Assembly (NCBI RefSeq): GCF_017696315.1
Contig: NZ_JAAORJ010000002.1
Span: 186,001-250,000 of the forward strand
Length of the DNA: 64,000 nt
Reading direction: 5' to 3'
Source of the DNA: Prochlorococcus marinus XMU1412
GTDB taxonomy: Bacteria; Cyanobacteriota; Cyanobacteriia; PCC-6307; Cyanobiaceae
Part shown: positions 14,404-23,255 of the stretch, piece after piece
How positions within the stretch are numbered: position 1 is the stretch's first letter
Layout: every line of letters starts with the position of its first letter
Made by a program: the position numbers and the translations under genes
Notes under the pieces: generated by a model
Database searches by the model: none
What the model was told of the DNA's origin: nothing
Seen by the model: the letters and a program-made list of their open reading frames with translations, nothing else

Positions 14404-16890
14404 TTAATTACTATATTTTTTTATAAGTTTTTCTACTCTTTTTTCTATTGGCTCATTGCTTAAAGTATTTTTAAGTCTTTCAACTAGTAAAGGGAAAGCA
14501 AAAGGAGTTGGAGTTTTTATCTCGTTTAGTAGCATTTTTAAATTTTTTAATCTTTCTAATGATCTAGATATTCTTTTATTTTCTAATTGATATTCTTTAA
14601 CTTCTTGATGCGATTGTTTTATCAAAAGATGGTCTTCTTCATATTTAGTAAAGACATCGTAGAAAAGACTTGAACTTATTTGAAGTTGGGAAGAAGTTTT
14701 TGTTTTGGTTGGATTATTTTGATTTACTAGTCCACTTATTTGAGCAATATTTTTAAATCTACGTTTTTTTAATTCTGAAAAATTAATTGCATTTTCTAGA
14801 TCTTCTTCTAATTTTTTGTTATTCAAAAAGTAATCAGCTTCTTTTTTTATTATGGAAAAATCATAATCTTCTGCAGTAGTTAAGCTGAATCCAAAATCAT
14901 TAGCAGTAATACTAAATGTAGATTGTTTTAATTTTGCTAATCTCAAAGCCCATAAAAATGCAATTCCTTCATTTACAAATTTGCCATCAAGTGTAAAAAC
15001 AAAAAGATTTGATAAATCCTTGGTTTTATATATCTCTATAAGGAATTCATCTTTCTTTGGAATATTTGAAAGAACTTTTTGTTTCTTCAATATTGGGCGT
15101 AATGAATTTAGTTCAGGATTTAAGCAATCATAATTTTCTAGTTCATTGCATATATCTATTTCTTTTCTCAAACTCTCACAAAGTAGATCAGAAATTGCCA
15201 TTTGACCTCCAACCCATGCAGGAATTAGAGAACTTTTTTTTGTTGATTTTTTAACGTATAAAATCATATCTCTTATTCTTACAAATTGAAGCATTTTGCC
15301 AGCAAAGTAAAATGTATCCCCAGGATTTAATTTTGAAGCAAAATTTTCCTCTAAATTACCTAGAGATTTACCTTTCATATATTTGACATTCACAAATTTA
15401 TCACTTGTAATTGTCCCAATATTGAACTTATGCATTCTTATTAAAGAGTTGTCTTTTACAAAATATTTAAAGTTTTCATTATTATTTTGTGATTCTTCTT
15501 TAACTATCTTTTTATATTTTGGGTATGCTTTAAGACATTTTCCTCCATATTCTAAAAAGTCAAGACACCAATTCCAATCTTGATCTTTTAAGTTTCTATA
15601 ACTCCAGCAATTTTTAATTCTTTCTTTCTCAATTTTCGGATCAAAGCCATTTCCACATGCCAAACTTATTAGATGTTGTAGAAGCACATCATAAGATAAT
15701 TCAGGAAGTCTGATTTCCTCAGATATACCACTTTTTATTATTCTTCTCATTGCACTAATCTCTAATAACTCTAAAGAATTAGTAGGCATAAAAATTATTT
15801 TTGATTTTCCACCTGGTCTATGAGCACTTCTTCCAGCTCTTTGAATAAGCCTAGCTAAATTCTTTGCACTACCAATTTGAACTATTTGATCTACAGGTTG
15901 GAAGTCAACTCCCAAATCTAAAGAGCTGGTGCAGACTACCCATTTTATTAATCCGTCTTTAACCCCTTCTTCAACTCTTTTTCTATCTTCTTTATCGAGG
16001 GAGCCGTGATGAAGTGCAATTTTGTCTTCCATCTCTGGGAGAAAAAATTTAAGACATTGATACCATCTTTCAGATTGATTTCTCGTATTAGTGAATAATA
16101 AGGTGCTTTTATTTTTATCTAGGATTTTTAATAATGAAGAATGACTTCTAATCCCAAGATGCCCACTCCATGGAAAGGTAGTTTCCTCCTCTGGTAAAAC
16201 ACTTATAATTTCGATCTCTTTTTGAATATTTGTACTTATAATTTTGGGTTTAATAGCGCTCATCCCAACTATTGCTCTTGCTGCTTCTTCAATATTTCCA
16301 ATAGTTGCAGACATTGCCCAAATTTGTAAATTTTTTATATTACCTCTTAGCCAACTTAAACATAATTCGCACTGGTTTCCTCTTTTACTACCCATCAATT
16401 CATGCCATTCATCAATAATTATTGAAGACAACTCCTTGAACAGATTATTAGATTCTTTATTAGAAAGTAAAAGAGATAAAGATTCTGGAGTGGTAATAAG
16501 AATATTAGGTGGTTTAGCTAATTGTTTTTTCTTTTCATATGGGGTTGTATCCCCGTTCCTAATTTCAACATTGATTTCTTTATTAAAATGCAAAGCTGCT
16601 AATTGTATGGAATTTTTTAGATCTCTACTTAGTGCTTTTAAAGGGGTTATTAATAATATATTCACACTTTTATTATTTTTGGGATCTTCTATCTTTGATA
16701 GAGGTCCCATTAATGCAGCATAAGTTTTGCCGCATCCCGTAGGAACTTGTATTATTCCACTCTCTCCATTTAAAAATGCTTCCCAAGATTCGATCTGATA
16801 GGGTAGTGGCTCCCATCCATTTGTGGAGAAAAAATGTTTTATTTTAGAAATTAAATTATTTTGCGTATTATTTTTCGTAATATTTTTCAT
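14404..16890 (-). CDS. Ligase-associated DEXH-box DNA helicase (Lhr-like)
   Basis: The 828-aa superfamily 2 helicase has Walker A T-G-C-G-K-T (residues 51-56), motif Ia T-P-L-K-A-L, T-T-P-E-S (133-137), the Walker B box D-E-W-H (160-163), S-A-T motif III, and motif VI Q-R-A-G-R-S-A-H-R. DEWH in place of DEVH and the long C-terminal region match the Lhr-core family TIGR04121. It is expected to be a 3'-5' DNA translocase in damage response. Its ATG overlaps the ligase stop codon by four bases (16887-16890). Confidence 0.93.
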   Translation of the reverse strand: MKNITKNNTQNNLISKIKHFFSTNGWEPLPYQIESWEAFLNGESGIIQVPTGCGKTYAALMGPLSKIEDPKNNKSVNILLITPLKALSRDLKNSIQLAALHFNKEINVEIRNGDTTPYEKKKQLAKPPNILITTPESLSLLLSNKESNNLFKELSSIIIDEWHELMGSKRGNQCELCLSWLRGNIKNLQIWAMSATIGNIEEAARAIVGMSAIKPKIISTNIQKEIEIISVLPEEETTFPWSGHLGIRSHSSLLKILDKNKSTLLFTNTRNQSERWYQCLKFFLPEMEDKIALHHGSLDKEDRKRVEEGVKDGLIKWVVCTSSLDLGVDFQPVDQIVQIGSAKNLARLIQRAGRSAHRPGGKSKIIFMPTNSLELLEISAMRRIIKSGISEEIRLPELSYDVLLQHLISLACGNGFDPKIEKERIKNCWSYRNLKDQDWNWCLDFLEYGGKCLKAYPKYKKIVKEESQNNNENFKYFVKDNSLIRMHKFNIGTITSDKFVNVKYMKGKSLGNLEENFASKLNPGDTFYFAGKMLQFVRIRDMILYVKKSTKKSSLIPAWVGGQMAISDLLCESLRKEIDICNELENYDCLNPELNSLRPILKKQKVLSNIPKKDEFLIEIYKTKDLSNLFVFTLDGKFVNEGIAFLWALRLAKLKQSTFSITANDFGFSLTTAEDYDFSIIKKEADYFLNNKKLEEDLENAINFSELKKRRFKNIAQISGLVNQNNPTKTKTSSQLQISSSLFYDVFTKYEEDHLLIKQSHQEVKEYQLENKRISRSLERLKNLKMLLNEIKTPTPFAFPLLVERLKNTLSNEPIEKRVEKLIKKYSN

Positions 16891-18527
16891 GATATTTTTT
16901 TCATTAGTTCATAAGCATTATCTAGGCTATCTGCATCATTAATTTTTTTATCTTTTCTCCATTTTGTTATTCTTGGAAATCTTACTGCTATGCCTGACTT
17001 ATGACGTTTAGAAATTTGTATTTTCTCAAAAGATATTTCGAATACCATTTCTGGTTTTAAAGATCGAACAGGACCAAATTTTTCTATTGTATTTTTTCTT
17101 ATCCATTTATCTAGCTCTTTAATCTCAATATTCGTTAAACCAGAATATGCACTTGCAAATTTAATTAATTCTTTGTCTTTCCATAATGCAAAACTGTAAT
17201 CTGTATACAGACCAGCTCTTCTACCGCTACCGCCCTTAGCGTAAATTAGAACAGCATCCAGTTGCATAGGATCAACTTTATATTTCCACCAAATACCTTT
17301 CTTTCTACCAGATGAGTATATAGAAGTCTTTTTCTTAATTATTAATCCTTCAGTATTATTTTCTCGAGATTTTTCTTTATAAGTTAAAGCATCAGGCCAA
17401 TCTTTAGGAAAGATTAAATCACATATTTTGAAAATATCGGAGATGTTATTCTCAGTTTTAATTTGCCATTTTGAAAAATATTTTTCTAACTCAATTCTTC
17501 TATTTTCTAATTTAATTTCTCTTATATCTCTCCCATTAATCTCTAAAAGATCATAAGCAATAAAAATAATTGGATATTTTATTTGGATTGATCTAGTAGG
17601 AGACTTTCTATTTATTCTTTTTTGAAGTAAAGAAAAATCAAAGGCAATTTGTTCTTTAAAATTCCAAACTAATAATTCCCCATCAAGAACAAAATCATCT
17701 TTTATATGTGACATTTTCTCTACTAATTCTGGAAAAGATTCATTTACTAATTCTTGCCCTCTTGTCCATAACGAAACATTGCCTGATCTTTTAATTAATT
17801 GCATCCTTATACCGTCGTATTTCCATTCAAATTGAAAATCATTTATTGAATTTTTGAAGATTTTATCTTCAATAGTATTTGCTAGAAGAAATGGAAATGG
17901 TTTGGAATTTAACTCTTGAAGATTGATATTCTTGTTAATTAAAAATTCATATGAATCAATTGAAGGTTTAAAATCACCCATCAACCTATGGGAAATAATC
18001 TCTTCCTCAATATTATTTAGTTTTGATATTGATTTTGTGATTAATCCGATAGAGACTCCTACTCTAAAAGTTCCTGTAAGAATTTTATTAAAAATTAGAT
18101 GGTTATCTTCAGGTAATGTTTCCCATAGATTTTTAATTTCTAAATTTTTCTCCTCATCATTAAGTTTTGATAATTCAGGTATTGTTTCGCTTAGTAATTC
18201 ATTGAGACTTATATTTGATAATTTCTTTTTTCTAGAATTAGTTTTATTTTTAAGTAATAACGTTATTACCTCAGCAGAATCACCAACTTTTAAATAACAT
18301 GTATCAATTAACCATTGAGGATATTCATATATTTGAGAAAAAAGATTTTTTAAATATCTTCCACTAATAAATCTCTTGTTACTTTTCCCAGTTAGTAAAT
18401 ATATTGCCCATGAATTATCTATTGGATCATTAGATAAAAAATAATTCTTTAAAACTTCAATTTTATTATTTGTACTGTTAATTGAATCTAGATCGCCAAA
18501 TAATTCTGAAAAATTTTTTAAGCTCAT
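16887..18527 (-). CDS. ATP-dependent DNA ligase (LigB-type, damage response)
   Basis: The 546-aa protein has an N-terminal alpha-helical DNA-binding domain (about 1-200), the adenylation motif E-W-K-Y-D-G-I-R with lysine 236 as nucleotidyl acceptor, motif III (FVLDGELL), motif IV (NTEGLIIKK), motif V (WWKYK) and a C-terminal OB-fold with R-F-P-R motif VI. It seals nicks with ATP, unlike the NAD-dependent LigA that bacteria use for replication. It is the second gene of the repair cassette, two bases after the exonuclease gene, and overlaps the helicase gene by four bases. The gene resembles the TIGR04120 family. Confidence 0.93.
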   Translation of the reverse strand: MSLKNFSELFGDLDSINSTNNKIEVLKNYFLSNDPIDNSWAIYLLTGKSNKRFISGRYLKNLFSQIYEYPQWLIDTCYLKVGDSAEVITLLLKNKTNSRKKKLSNISLNELLSETIPELSKLNDEEKNLEIKNLWETLPEDNHLIFNKILTGTFRVGVSIGLITKSISKLNNIEEEIISHRLMGDFKPSIDSYEFLINKNINLQELNSKPFPFLLANTIEDKIFKNSINDFQFEWKYDGIRMQLIKRSGNVSLWTRGQELVNESFPELVEKMSHIKDDFVLDGELLVWNFKEQIAFDFSLLQKRINRKSPTRSIQIKYPIIFIAYDLLEINGRDIREIKLENRRIELEKYFSKWQIKTENNISDIFKICDLIFPKDWPDALTYKEKSRENNTEGLIIKKKTSIYSSGRKKGIWWKYKVDPMQLDAVLIYAKGGSGRRAGLYTDYSFALWKDKELIKFASAYSGLTNIEIKELDKWIRKNTIEKFGPVRSLKPEMVFEISFEKIQISKRHKSGIAVRFPRITKWRKDKKINDADSLDNAYELMKKIS

Positions 18528-18529
18528 AT

Positions 18530-19516
18530 TTATTTACCGAATAAAAGGACATTTATTGATTCCTTTTCAACTAAATATTTACTTAAGGCTTCACTATCTC
18601 CATGATGAAAAAATACATTTTTTGCTTCAGACTTTTTTACTACTTCCAGAATTCCATCCCAATCCGCATGATCAGAGATTGCGAATCCTTTATCATATCC
18701 TGATCTTTTTCTTAGAGCTCTTATTGACATCCATCCACTCGCGAAAGCTGTTTGAATGTTTTTGAAATTTTTTAAATAAGAACCCTTACTTAAAGATGGC
18801 GGTAATAATATTAGACTTCCTTTAAGTTCATCTATCTTTTTTTTATTTTCAATTTTTATAGTATCTCTAATATCAATTCCAAGTTCCCTATAACTATTGT
18901 TCATTTTGTGAATACTGACATGGGAATAAATATTGCCATTAAAATTTGTTTGACTAATTTCGTTTAACAATCTCTGAGCTTTTCCAAGTGAATAACAGAA
19001 AAGTAAAGAAGTTTTTTCTGGTGAATTAGTTATCCATTTTGAAATGTCATTTGCTATTTTATTTGATTCATCCCACTTAAATATTGGCAAACCAAAAGTA
19101 CATTCGCTTATTAAATAATCAGTTTTTACTATTTCATATTGTTTGCAAGTCTGATCTTTTTGAAGCTTAAAGTCACCTGAAATTAGCCATTTTTCTTCAG
19201 CAAAAATAAACCTTATTTGACTAGATCCAAGGATGTGACCGGATGGATGAAAAGAAATATTAATACCATTTATCTTAAATTCTTCTCCATATTCAAAAGT
19301 CTTAATTTTGATATTATCTCCAACTCTTTCTTTAAGAAGTATCGCAGTTTCCTTTGTAGAAATGTATTCTTCACAGCCAAATGTAAAATGATCAAAATGA
19401 GCATGAGTTATTAAGGCCTTTTTTACTGGCATGCTTGGATCAATCCAAATATCAGCAAGTTCACAATAAAGATTTCCATCTTTATATCTAATTAAATATT
19501 CTTGTTTAGTTCTCAA
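18530..19516 (-). CDS. Ligase-associated DNA exonuclease (metallo-beta-lactamase fold)
   Basis: The 328-aa protein has the metal-binding H-A-H-F-D-H motif (residues 38-43), a downstream G-H-I-L-G-S and S-G-D-F-K, and a C-terminal beta-CASP-like part with S-D-H-A-D-W and F-F-H-H-G-D. This fits the exonuclease TIGR04122 encoded with ATP-dependent ligases, related to SNM1/Pso2 nucleases. It probably trims DNA ends before ligation. It is the promoter-proximal gene of the four-gene cassette. Confidence 0.9.
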   Translation of the reverse strand: MRTKQEYLIRYKDGNLYCELADIWIDPSMPVKKALITHAHFDHFTFGCEEYISTKETAILLKERVGDNIKIKTFEYGEEFKINGINISFHPSGHILGSSQIRFIFAEEKWLISGDFKLQKDQTCKQYEIVKTDYLISECTFGLPIFKWDESNKIANDISKWITNSPEKTSLLFCYSLGKAQRLLNEISQTNFNGNIYSHVSIHKMNNSYRELGIDIRDTIKIENKKKIDELKGSLILLPPSLSKGSYLKNFKNIQTAFASGWMSIRALRKRSGYDKGFAISDHADWDGILEVVKKSEAKNVFFHHGDSEALSKYLVEKESINVLLFGK

Positions 19517-19551
19517 AACTACATCTCTTACAATGAAGTTAATTTAGCTAA

Positions 19552-19965
19552 TTATGCCCATGCTTGTTTTGATAAAGCTATAGCTGAAATTGTTAGTAAA
19601 GAAATAAATACAAATTTATTACTCCAATTAATCATGAATGAACTAATTTTGTTGAAAGAAACTCTATTAGATGGCAATATCTTTTTTTTATTCATAATGT
19701 GATGATTTTCATTATTTTCTAAGTAATTTAAATTTTTAATCTCATTTATTAATTTAGATTCGCAAGTTGAGAGTTTTTCTACTTGATTTAATAATTCAAT
19801 ATCTTCTGGCCTTAATAAAGAATTTAATTCTTTAATTTGTCTTTCGTTTTTCATAAGAAATTCATTAACTATCTCATCTGTCCCTAAGCCCTTCTTTATA
19901 TTTAAAAGAATATCATCTCTTTCCCAGGATTTTTCAAGAGAATTTAAAATTTTGCTTATGCTCAT
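19552..19965 (-). CDS. Hypothetical protein with C-terminal membrane anchor
   Basis: The 137-aa protein has a charged, helical N-terminal body (about 1-110) with coiled-coil-like Leu/Glu/Asn spacing. It ends with a single hydrophobic segment (FVFISLLTISAIALSKQAWA), so it looks tail-anchored. It lies 35 bases upstream of the repair cassette on the same strand and may share a transcript, though its own role is unknown. Confidence 0.65.
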   Translation of the reverse strand: MSISKILNSLEKSWERDDILLNIKKGLGTDEIVNEFLMKNERQIKELNSLLRPEDIELLNQVEKLSTCESKLINEIKNLNYLENNENHHIMNKKKILPSNRVSFNKISSFMINWSNKFVFISLLTISAIALSKQAWA

Positions 19966-20048
19966 TTTAAGTATTTTTACTTATGATAAATTATTATTTT
20001 TTTCTTCTGTGGCTTATTCCTTTAAGTAATTAAAAAAATTATTTTTAT

Positions 20049-20330
20049 TTAAGATTTACGAATAAGTCTGTTAGCAAAATATTTTATCTTTACCTTTTCT
20101 ACAATTTTTTTAGAACTACTATTAGTTTTAACTTTATTTAAATTGATCACTTCATCTGAAACATTTTTGCCCGTTTCAAAATAACTTTTTATTTTTTCTA
20201 ATTCTTCTTTATTTAATCTTTTTGTTGCACCTTTTGCATTGATTCCAAGTTTCTTGCAGGCTAATAATATTCTATTACTTTCGACATTAAGATCTTTGGC
20301 AATACTGAAAATAGGAGTGTTGATAGACAT
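20049..20330 (-). CDS. Stand-alone IF-2 N-terminal-domain-like protein
   Basis: The 93-aa protein begins with a module like the IF2_N domain of translation initiation factor IF-2: I-A-K-D-L-N-V-E-S-N-R-I-L-L-A-C-K-K-L-G-I, followed by A-K-G-A-T and a helix. A basic C-terminal tail follows (KKIVEKVKIK). The GTPase domains of IF-2 are absent. Full-length IF-2 is expected elsewhere. It may bind RNA or a ribosome-associated partner, but this is inference from the domain only. Confidence 0.75.
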   Translation of the reverse strand: MSINTPIFSIAKDLNVESNRILLACKKLGINAKGATKRLNKEELEKIKSYFETGKNVSDEVINLNKVKTNSSSKKIVEKVKIKYFANRLIRKS

Positions 20331-20427
20331 TATTTTCTTTACTATGAAATTTATTATTTATAGTATATTTATAATTTAGAAATTAAATATATTTTTAATT
20401 ATTATTAATTTTAAAAACTTTTTTTTA

Positions 20428-21747
20428 TTAGGCTACTTCATCTTCAAAATTATTTAAATCATTAAACTTCTTCTTCATGGTTGGATTATTTCTAGTTAAT
20501 TTCTTTACTGTCAGGTCTTGAGATTTGCTGTCAGCGGATAAAAGATGTTTTTTTGAGAGAACTAAAGCTTCCTTAGTTTTTTGTAAATGTGTTATTGATT
20601 TATCAATTTCTGAAATTGCATCATTAAATCTATCTTGGGCAAGTGAAACATTTTTACCAACTGCATTTTTGAATTGCTCAAGGGTACTTTCAAAATTAGT
20701 TATATCAAAATTCTCACGTTTCATTAAATCAATTTGTGATTTGTACTTTAAGGTTTCCATAGATGCATTTCTTAAAAGAGAAATAATGGGCAAGAAAAAT
20801 TGCGGTCTTATGACATACATTTTTGGGAATCTATGAGAAACATCTACTATGCCTGAATTATAAAGTTCACTATCTGGTTCTAGAAGCGATACGAGTACTG
20901 CATATTCACAAGATTTTTGTCTTCTATCTTTATCTAATTCCTTTAAAAAATCTTCGTTTTTTCTTTTATTAGTTCCATTTAAACTTTCATTCTTCATCTC
21001 AAACATTATGGATACGACTTCAGTTTTATTTTCATCAAATTCTCTAAATATATAGTCACCTTTACTTCCAGAAGTGACATCATTATCCTTTTCGAAATAT
21101 GAGTTTTTAAAAGCAGAGGCACGATTCAGATTAAATTGTGTTTCGCAATGGATTTCTAAGGTTTCTCCTACCATCTTTGTAGATAATCTAGATTTCATTT
21201 CTCTTAACTCCTGAATAGTCAGGTCCCTTTCACTGATTTTGCTTTTAAACTTTTCTTCTATTAATTTTTCATTAATTGAATGTTCAAGCCTCATTTTTTC
21301 AATGGAATTTGTTAGTGATGAGTTCTCTTTTTCTAAATTAGTAACAGCTTCACTGACTTTGGTTTTTAAAGATAATTCTGAAATTAAATACTGGTTTTTA
21401 ATTTCATCCTTTAACTTGACTAATTCATTATTCAATGAATTGATTTTATTTGTTGCTTGATTTTTTAAATCATTAAGAGCATTTATTTTCTTTTCTTCAG
21501 CTATTTTTAATTTAGATTCAAGAGTTTGTATCTCAGACTCTTTAATGCGATTTTGTTCAATTAACTGTATTTTTAACTCACGTTTTAAAATTTCTAAAGC
21601 TTTTTTATTATCTTCTTCAGCCAAAATAAGTCTTTCTTTTATTTGTTTATTGAATTCTTCGTCTTTTATTTGAAGAAGAATTTCTTCAAAGCTGCTTGGA
21701 TCAATTCGGAAAGTTTTGCCGCATGAAGGACATTTAATATCTTTCAT
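20428..21747 (-). CDS. DUF2130 (COG4487) protein with coiled coil and nuclease-like motif
   Basis: The 439-aa protein begins with a single CPSC knuckle (C6-P-S-C9), continues as a long coiled coil (about residues 25-185), and ends with the DUF2130 domain (about 190-360). That domain contains G-E-T-L-E (194-198), D231 in K-G-D-Y-I-F, and E250-M-K252, which together match the E...D...ExK spacing of PD-(D/E)XK nucleases. Nuclease activity is inference. It is encoded on the same strand upstream of the ligase repair cassette, with two small genes between. Confidence 0.85.
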   Translation of the reverse strand: MKDIKCPSCGKTFRIDPSSFEEILLQIKDEEFNKQIKERLILAEEDNKKALEILKRELKIQLIEQNRIKESEIQTLESKLKIAEEKKINALNDLKNQATNKINSLNNELVKLKDEIKNQYLISELSLKTKVSEAVTNLEKENSSLTNSIEKMRLEHSINEKLIEEKFKSKISERDLTIQELREMKSRLSTKMVGETLEIHCETQFNLNRASAFKNSYFEKDNDVTSGSKGDYIFREFDENKTEVVSIMFEMKNESLNGTNKRKNEDFLKELDKDRRQKSCEYAVLVSLLEPDSELYNSGIVDVSHRFPKMYVIRPQFFLPIISLLRNASMETLKYKSQIDLMKRENFDITNFESTLEQFKNAVGKNVSLAQDRFNDAISEIDKSITHLQKTKEALVLSKKHLLSADSKSQDLTVKKLTRNNPTMKKKFNDLNNFEDEVA

Positions 21748-21807
21748 TTTTTAATTATAAGATTGATATTTGAAATGATTTAATATTCGAATTATGTAAA
21801 AAGAATA

Positions 21808-21827
21808 TTATTCTTGACTAAGAATAA
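21808..21827 (-). terminator. AT-rich stem-loop after the ribbon-helix-helix-like gene
   Basis: TTATTCTT (21808-21815) and AAGAATAA (21820-21827) form an 8-pair stem with a 4-base loop. On the minus strand it lies 52 bases past the stop of the 21879-22247 gene and is followed by a T-rich run. It may end that transcript. Confidence 0.35.
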
Positions 21828-21878
21828 ACAATGATCCAATAATATGCATTAAAAAATAAAATAATTACTCAATAAAAG

Positions 21879-22247
21879 TCATATTAATCCTGATTCCTTA
21901 AGAATATTTATTTTATTCGCTAATTCAATATCTGCGGAAGATATTGAGCGGTCTAAAGTTTTCTGAGATGAAACTGTGTAACCACTATCATCAACAAATT
22001 CGTCTTCAGCATCTTTTAGGTGGGCATTCTCACTTTGGAGACCTTTAAAATTATCCGACTTGTATATATTTGACTTACTAATATTACTATATCCAAAATT
22101 CGCAATTCCTCTCGCATCTAATGCTTCCTCAACTAATATTCCAACTACCTTAGATCTACTTATAGATTCGCTTTTGGATATTTCATCAATAATTTCAAGT
22201 ACTCTTTTCCTAGGGAGATACCCTATTCTTTTAACTTTATTTTCCAT
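21879..22247 (-). CDS. Ribbon-helix-helix-like (CopG-type) protein
   Basis: The 122-aa protein begins with a strand-like segment (VKRIGYLPRKRVLEII) then two helices including S-I-S-R-S-K-V-V-G-I-L-V-E-E-A-L. This is the beta-alpha-alpha order of small ribbon-helix-helix DNA-binding proteins. The rest is polar and of low complexity. It is a plausible regulator; an inverted repeat immediately upstream of its start could be its own operator. Confidence 0.6.
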   Translation of the reverse strand: MENKVKRIGYLPRKRVLEIIDEISKSESISRSKVVGILVEEALDARGIANFGYSNISKSNIYKSDNFKGLQSENAHLKDAEDEFVDDSGYTVSSQKTLDRSISSADIELANKINILKESGLI

Positions 22248-22253
22248 AAGTCT

Positions 22254-22274
22254 TTACATATGTCAATATTGTAA
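22254..22274. promoter_or_regulatory. Inverted repeat upstream of the ribbon-helix-helix-like gene
   Basis: TTACA (22254-22258) and TGTAA (22270-22274) are inverted with an 11-base spacer. It lies 7-27 bases from the start codon at 22247, overlapping the expected ribosome-binding or promoter zone. Autoregulation is inference; short AT-rich repeats are common. Confidence 0.25.
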
Positions 22275-22476
22275 CACTTCTGTCAAATTAAATCATATTT
22301 TGATTAAGAGCAATTATGTGTAAATTTAAATAATAGGATTAAAGTATAATTTTAAAGAACACTCTTACAAAGTTATTTCTCAAATAGTCCTAAGCATAGT
22401 TTTGTATGCTTCTTCTAATTACTCTTTCAGATTGGGTCGGATTTCTGAATTTTTCTTAATTTAAATTCTAAATATT

Positions 22477-22680
22477 ATGAAAAATAAACTTTATGATAAT
22501 GCTGATAGCTTTGCAATGTCATTTGATGAGGCATGGGAAAATATCGACTGTGAGGATATACGTTTAAAGATAGATAAGGTATTTGAACTTTTATCAGACC
22601 ACCCTTTTCTAATATCTAATCCAGAAAATGCTAGAAAAATGGCAGAATTTAGGATATTTTCATTAAAAAAATTTCAATAA
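22477..22680 (+). CDS. Small hypothetical protein
   Basis: The 67-aa soluble protein starts MKNKLYDNADSFAMSFDEAW and has two probable helices. Acidic and basic residues alternate in the centre. No Cys cluster or membrane segment marks a function. It stands alone on the plus strand behind a 229-base gap that carries a 7-pair hairpin (22392-22411) of unknown meaning. Confidence 0.6.
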   Translation: MKNKLYDNADSFAMSFDEAWENIDCEDIRLKIDKVFELLSDHPFLISNPENARKMAEFRIFSLKKFQ

Positions 22681-22736
22681 TTATTTTTAAATTTTATAAA
22701 AATAAATTTTTTTAATTAATCTTAATTATTCAGAAT

Positions 22737-22910
22737 TTAAATAGTTGGTGCATTAAAAAATCCCTTACTGTATAAAAATATTATTATGCCAATAATTGGA
22801 CCTATCCCAAAAACAAAAAGAACTAATTTTGCAGAATTTTTTGTTTGACCTAATTTTTGATCTTTAAAACTTGAATTAGTTTGATTTTTTTTTGATTTTT
22901 TCTTTTTCAT
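22737..22910 (-). CDS. 57-aa membrane microprotein
   Basis: A Lys/Asn-rich, strongly basic N-terminus (MKKKKSKKNQTNSSFKDQ) is followed by one hydrophobic helix (LVLFVFGIGPIIGIIIFLY) and a short tail. The positive-inside rule puts the N-terminus in the cytoplasm. It fills an otherwise empty gap. Family unknown. Confidence 0.55.
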   Translation of the reverse strand: MKKKKSKKNQTNSSFKDQKLGQTKNSAKLVLFVFGIGPIIGIIIFLYSKGFFNAPTI

Positions 22911-23019
22911 GAAGGATATATTACTACAAAGCGACTTTAGAAGATTTTGATATGTTATTGAGTTTGAAATAATTTTTCAATTTAACAAAAATGATATGGG
23001 AGTCAAAAAGACCATATTG

Positions 23020-23025
23020 TATAAT
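23020..23025 (+). promoter_or_regulatory. TATAAT -10 box of the 23046 gene
   Basis: A perfect TATAAT lies 20 bases upstream of the ATG at 23046, so the untranslated leader would be about 14 bases, long enough for the AAAGGA ribosome binding site. Upstream, ATATG and CATAT with inner GTC/GAC (22994-23017) form an interrupted inverted repeat across the -35 region that could be an operator. Confidence 0.45.
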
Positions 23026-23045
23026 GATAAGAATATAAAGGAAAT

Positions 23046-23243
23046 ATGAGTGCAACTAAGAGAGAGGAGGTATGTTCTCACCTTAGATATATAAGGTTAG
23101 AGCTTAGAGAGATGCATCAAATGCTTATCAAAGAAGATTTGTTACCTGATCTTAATGAAGCAAAGGAGGTACTCGCACAGCTTGATGCTTTATTGGATTT
23201 ATTATCAGAAAAAAGAGTAACCAAGATAAAAAGCCAATTTTGA
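23046..23243 (+). CDS. Small helical protein, unknown
   Basis: The 65-aa protein starts MSATKREEVCSHLRYIRLEL. It is almost entirely alpha-helical with a charged surface and a Leu-rich second helix (LNEAKEVLAQLDALLDLL). A purine-rich AAAGGA precedes the ATG. It looks like a small soluble helical-hairpin protein. No family recognised. Confidence 0.65.
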   Translation: MSATKREEVCSHLRYIRLELREMHQMLIKEDLLPDLNEAKEVLAQLDALLDLLSEKRVTKIKSQF

Positions 23244-23255
23244 AAAATAATATAT

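Noticed and set aside
16244-16723. 159-codon plus-strand frame inside the helicase gene
   Set aside because: It is antisense to conserved helicase motifs and has no plausible start region or domain.
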